Origin: Clostridiales bacterium UBA1381
GTDB lineage: Bacteria; Bacillota; Clostridia; UBA1381
Length of the DNA stretch: 8,283 bases
Reading direction: 5' to 3'
NCBI GenBank assembly: GCA_002305435.1
Contig: DBQZ01000020.1
Location: forward strand, 1-8,283
A model generated the notes under the pieces. That model saw nothing but the letters and a program-made list of their open reading frames with translations, did not search any database and was not told the DNA's origin. The position numbers and the translations under genes are program-made. Shown here one piece after another: positions 6,371 to 8,283 of this stretch. How positions within the stretch are numbered: position 1 is the stretch's first letter; every line of letters begins with the position of its first letter.

Positions 6371-6859
6371 TCAGCGTTCCTGCTCTCTCTGCTTATGTTT
6401 CGTTTTCTGCTTTTGCTGATTGGCACGCTGTATATATTTATGCAGACGCTTTCGGAGCGATGGACGCTGCTTTGATCTGTTCAGCGTTTTATGTGTATAC
6501 TCCTTAAAAGCCTGCGTTATGACGTCGGTATCACGCGCCTTGAAAAATACGAGATATTTCGGTGGTGACTGTGTGATGTCCTTTTTTAGTGCAAAATCGA
6601 CATTGTACTTTCGTGCTATCCTCTCAAAGGATTTTATATTGCTGTCTGTGATCTCAATGTTTGCGACCCCTTGATTTTGTCCGACCAATTCTTTCACTGA
6701 CATTTTACCTGTTTTGACCTGTGATGCTTTGCCTTGAGCTTTGTTTTTACGGTGATTAAGATATGCCGTCATAGCCTTTTTCAAAACATCAGCAGTCATT
6801 TTTGAGGTCTTTATTGTGAAAGCAACGGTCTTATCAGTGGTCTCCTCCTGTATAGGCAT
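6371..6859 (-). CDS. pcfB: PcfB family (DUF3801) conjugative transfer protein
   Basis: This 162-residue soluble protein is encoded immediately before the coupling-protein gene, as in many Firmicutes conjugative elements and in pCF10, the source of the name. The conserved core includes TVAFTIKTSKMTADVLKKAM (11-30), the SVKEL..QNQGVANIEI block (54-70) and the KYLVFFKARD segment (101-110) typical of DUF3801. The last 40 residues are strongly basic (KQRPSLRKRLHKYIQR and a Lys/Gln/Arg tail), suggesting DNA, RNA or acidic-protein contact. PcfB proteins are linked to the relaxosome and coupling protein; a direct contact here is inferred from adjacency. The ATG at 6859 has AGGAG only 3 nt upstream, unusually close, and a TTG codon precedes it; the true start may differ by a codon or two. 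The stop abuts the TTG of the next gene. Confidence 0.92.
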   Translation of the reverse strand: MPIQEETTDKTVAFTIKTSKMTADVLKKAMTAYLNHRKNKAQGKASQVKTGKMSVKELVGQNQGVANIEITDSNIKSFERIARKYNVDFALKKDITQSPPKYLVFFKARDTDVITQAFKEYTHKTLNRSKQRPSLRKRLHKYIQRANQQKQKTKHKQREQER

Positions 6860-6879
6860 CAACTCCTGTTACACATATT

Positions 6880-6900
6880 CTGCTACGGCGGTCTTAGCAG
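6880..6900 (-). other. Small inverted repeat between repA and pcfB
   Basis: CTGCTA (6880-6885) and TAGCAG (6895-6900) form a 6-bp stem with a 9-nt loop, about 20 nt before the pcfB start. It covers the end of the possible 12-codon ORF, whose TAG lies in the stem. It has no T-run and is a weak candidate for an intercistronic RNA structure. Confidence 0.25.
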
Positions 6901-6921
6901 TAAAGCAAGATATTTTATCAT
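6883..6921 (-). CDS. Possible 12-codon ORF with a strong ribosome binding site
   Basis: Between repA and pcfB, ATG 6921-6919 opens a frame reading MIKYLALLLRPP before TAG. A near-perfect GGGAGG (6931-6936) lies 9 nt upstream, better placed than the ribosome site of pcfB itself. Ribosomes loading here would stop about 23 nt before the pcfB ATG and could reinitiate, so the ORF may act as a leader or coupling device. Alternatively the strong site may be a remnant of a lost gene, or coincidence. Coding status is uncertain because the peptide is so short. Confidence 0.3.
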   Translation of the reverse strand: MIKYLALLLRPP

Positions 6922-6959
6922 GCGCTTATTCCTCCCAAATTAATTTTCCCTGTAATACA

Positions 6960-8027
6960 TCATGCAGATATTCGGTTTGACATAAAATCAGCAAATTTGC
7001 CGGATGCCATATCATGATTTACTTCAAGCTGATATTTTGTATCAATGGTGGAGCAGGCGTTGAACAGCGTGGTTATCATATACCGTTTCAGATACTTGAC
7101 CTTGCTTGAGGTGTGCTGTATGCTGTCAAGTATGTAATCGGCTATATCATAGTCGATACGGCTGAAACGGTATTTCACAAGGCTTATGGGATATTTATGC
7201 TTGGATATTTCTATCATAGCTCCGTCATCGTGCATAAGCGCAATATCAACAAGATTTTCCACAAAGGAGTTTACAGTGCTCATTCCGTATTGCTTTGCAA
7301 GAGCATCATATGAGATCTGATCTTTTATTTTTGTGTATACAGCTTCTATCGCGCGCGTGTTCTCTTTATCCGCATCCATATCATTATCAATTGTTTTATT
7401 ATTACTGTCGTTAGTCTTGTTACTGTCAGTCTTAATATTATCAGTCTTATTAGTGTCCAAATTAAAAAACTCCTGCGGCTCGTTTTCCGAAACACAGGAG
7501 TTCAATTCGCGATATTCAGTTGTTCGATTTAAGACCGGCTCGCTGTATCCGAGCTGTTCTGAGTATTCATCATAATTTTCGGTATCTTCATAATATTCGC
7601 CTGTTTCAAGGTCAAGCTCCTTATGAGGTCTTTCCGGGTTTTCTGTCTGGTCGGTGAATTTCTTCACGTATATTAAGTCAGGCTTGCATAAACCGCGTCG
7701 CTCGCGTTCAATCAGCCCTATAGTCTCAAGCTCTTTCATGATCTTGCAGGCTTTACCCTTGCCGCAGCCGAGCATATCTATTACACAGCTGATAGGGAAG
7801 ATGATGTATATCCGGTTATAGCTGTCCGACCAACCGTTGGCACGTGAAAGGCTCATGCGGTCGAGCATCAGGCTGTAGAGTATTTTAGCTTCCAGTGACA
7901 TATCCGAAAACTGCTCGTCGCTGAAAAAGATTTTGGGTACTTTAAAGAATGTGTACTGTTCCGACTCATTTCCGTAGTGGAAATCAAATCCTGTTGTGTT
8001 GGTGTTGTTGATAGCTTCACTGCTCAT
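6960..8027 (-). CDS. repA: Replication initiator protein A (RepA_N plus DUF6017-like C-terminus)
   Basis: This 355-residue initiator starts at ATG 8027-8025 with AAAAGGAG (8038-8045) 10 nt upstream. A longer reading from 8078 runs through that ribosome site and a terminator-like hairpin, so it is rejected. Residues 25-125 are a RepA_N winged-helix domain: FFKVPKIFF, then LEAKILYSLMLDRMSLS (46-62), IYIIFPISCVIDMLGCGKGK (73-92) and IMKELETIGLIER (96-108). Residues 130-222 are a low-complexity linker ending in an Asn/Lys/Thr/Asp repeat (191-216). Residues 226-345 resemble DUF6017, with DALAKQYG, KYPISLVKYRFSRID and the ending IDTKYQLEVNHDM. This pairing is common in initiators of Tn1549-like elements and allows replication of the excised circle. 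As the first gene after the promoter, it probably leads the operon. The family call is confident; replication activity in this element is inferred. Confidence 0.93.
   Translation of the reverse strand: MSSEAINNTNTTGFDFHYGNESEQYTFFKVPKIFFSDEQFSDMSLEAKILYSLMLDRMSLSRANGWSDSYNRIYIIFPISCVIDMLGCGKGKACKIMKELETIGLIERERRGLCKPDLIYVKKFTDQTENPERPHKELDLETGEYYEDTENYDEYSEQLGYSEPVLNRTTEYRELNSCVSENEPQEFFNLDTNKTDNIKTDSNKTNDSNNKTIDNDMDADKENTRAIEAVYTKIKDQISYDALAKQYGMSTVNSFVENLVDIALMHDDGAMIEISKHKYPISLVKYRFSRIDYDIADYILDSIQHTSSKVKYLKRYMITTLFNACSTIDTKYQLEVNHDMASGKFADFMSNRISA
7399..7457 (-). repeat. Short direct repeats inside the repA linker, possible origin iterons
   Basis: On the plus strand, related blocks end at 7409 (TTATTACTGTC), 7427 (TTGTTACTGTC), 7442 (TTAATATTATC) and 7457 (TTATTAGTGTC). 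The spacings are 18, 15 and 15 bp. The last three carry AGTCTT at 7413, 7428 and 7443. They encode the Asn-Lys-Thr-Asp linker. RepA_N plasmids such as pAD1 carry their origin as direct repeats in the middle of repA, so an origin here is plausible but not shown; amino-acid repetition alone could also explain the pattern. Confidence 0.35.
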
Positions 8028-8037
8028 GGTATGTTCG

Positions 8038-8045
8038 CTCCTTTT
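8038..8045 (-). promoter_or_regulatory. Ribosome binding site AAAAGGAG of repA
   Basis: This site lies 10 nt before ATG 8027-8025 and decides the repA start against the 17-residue longer reading. It begins about 11 nt after the T-run of the leader hairpin. Confidence 0.8.
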
Positions 8046-8056
8046 ATTTTTTCGAT

Positions 8057-8102
8057 AAAAAAAGACGCACTTATACAAATTAATTGCAATAGTGCGTCTT
8101 TT
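8057..8102 (-). terminator. Terminator-like hairpin in the repA leader (possible attenuator)
   Basis: AAAAGACGCACT (8060-8071) and AGTGCGTCTTTT (8091-8102) are perfect 12-bp arms. Within the 19-nt loop a second 5-bp stem with one G-U pair can form. In minus-strand transcripts the 3' arm runs into seven T residues (complement of 8057-8063), the classic rho-independent layout. It lies about 12 nt before the repA ribosome site and downstream of the only good promoter seen, so it could attenuate repA and the transfer operon, or insulate it from upstream transcription. Plus-strand termination would be weaker, with only four T residues. Confidence 0.7.
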
Positions 8103-8108
8103 GACTTC

Positions 8109-8129
8109 AATTCACCATGATGGTGAATT
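8109..8129. promoter_or_regulatory. Near-perfect 21-bp palindrome, operator-like
   Basis: AATTCACCAT (8109-8118) and ATGGTGAATT (8120-8129) are exact inverted repeats about one central base at 8119. With essentially no loop it looks more like a binding site for a dimeric protein than an RNA hairpin, although an opened loop is possible. It lies between the predicted promoter and the terminator-like hairpin. RepA itself or a repressor encoded outside the window are candidate binders; neither is proven. Confidence 0.6.
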
Positions 8130-8189
8130 AGACAATTTATGATATTCAATTTTAGAGAGATGATTGATTAAATTGTGTTTGAAAAAGTC

Positions 8190-8219
8190 GTAAAAATCCC
8201 ATTGTTATGCGGTTTTTAC
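8190..8219 (-). other. Hairpin near the 5' end of the repA leader
   Basis: GTAAAAA (8190-8196) and TTTTTAC (8213-8219) pair. After one bulged base at 8197 the stem is extended by CC (8198-8199) with GG (8211-8212), leaving an 11-nt loop. It would sit a few nucleotides after the predicted transcription start, where a 5' stem can stabilise mRNA or compete with later structures. The stem is AT-rich and of modest strength. Confidence 0.35.
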
Positions 8220-8230
8220 TGTTTGATATT

Positions 8231-8241
8231 ATTATACCATA
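8231..8241 (-). promoter_or_regulatory. Extended -10 promoter for the repA operon
   Basis: The minus strand reads TATGGTATAAT: a perfect TATAAT (8231-8236) with the TATG-N extended -10 (8238-8241). No recognisable TTGACA lies 16-18 bp upstream, which extended -10 promoters can tolerate. Transcription would start near 8223-8225, giving a leader of about 195 nt before repA. The rest of 8242-8283 shows no clear gene. Confidence 0.7.
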
Positions 8242-8283
8242 GTGGCAGAATTTGCTGCTTTCATTGCCGCCTACCCATATTCC

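Noticed and set aside
8028..8078. 17-residue N-terminal extension of RepA
   Set aside because: It would start inside the terminator-like hairpin and read through the AAAAGGAG site of the ATG at 8027.
8242..8283. Element end or attachment site at the window edge
   Set aside because: No integrase, no recognisable core repeat and too little sequence to support a boundary.

Overview
The window reads as the replication and early transfer module of a Firmicutes integrative and conjugative element of the Tn1549 / clostridial CTn type. The likely host is a gut Clostridia such as a Ruminococcus or another Oscillospiraceae. This rests on gene content and order (RepA_N initiator, PcfB, VirD4 coupling protein, Maff2, TrbL-like channel protein, DUF3789), on GGAGG-type ribosome binding sites, and on the style of the secreted repeat protein. 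No database search was possible; host and family calls come from sequence recognition.

Every convincing gene lies on the minus strand, so the operon runs from high to low coordinates. From 8283 to 8028 there is a regulatory leader: an extended -10 promoter near 8231-8241, a small hairpin, a near-perfect 21-bp palindrome, and a strong hairpin followed by seven T residues just before repA. repA (8027-6960) encodes an initiator with an N-terminal RepA_N winged helix, a repetitive Asn/Asp/Lys/Thr linker and a DUF6017-like C-terminus. After a possible 12-codon ORF come pcfB (6859-6371) and the VirD4-type coupling ATPase (6370-4556), then two small unrecognised proteins, one very acidic (4555-4259) and one with a cysteine cluster (4235-3918). 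Next are Maff2 (3892-3677), preceded by a 14-bp stem-loop, the TrbL/VirB6-like polytopic protein (3663-2806) and a 49-residue DUF3789 membrane protein (2782-2633).

The last 2.65 kb is one open frame (2649-1, running off the window) for a secreted, cysteine-rich protein. It has a signal peptide, a unique region with CxxC pairs, an Ig/MBG-like stretch, and then at least 15 tandem units of about 38 residues. Each regular unit supplies three cysteines and the next unit's histidine. It is translationally coupled to the transfer genes, so it is probably the surface partner of the transfer apparatus or an exported cargo expressed with it.

The genes are close together or overlapping, which suggests one long transcript. 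RepA would replicate the excised circle, and PcfB with VirD4 would bring the relaxosome to the channel. Maff2, TrbL-like and DUF3789 would contribute membrane parts. The relaxase, VirB4 ATPase, NlpC/P60 hydrolase and integrase are not in the window. The points most worth following up are the C3H-repeat surface protein, the repA leader with its terminator-like hairpin and palindrome, and the hairpin abutting the Maff2 start codon.
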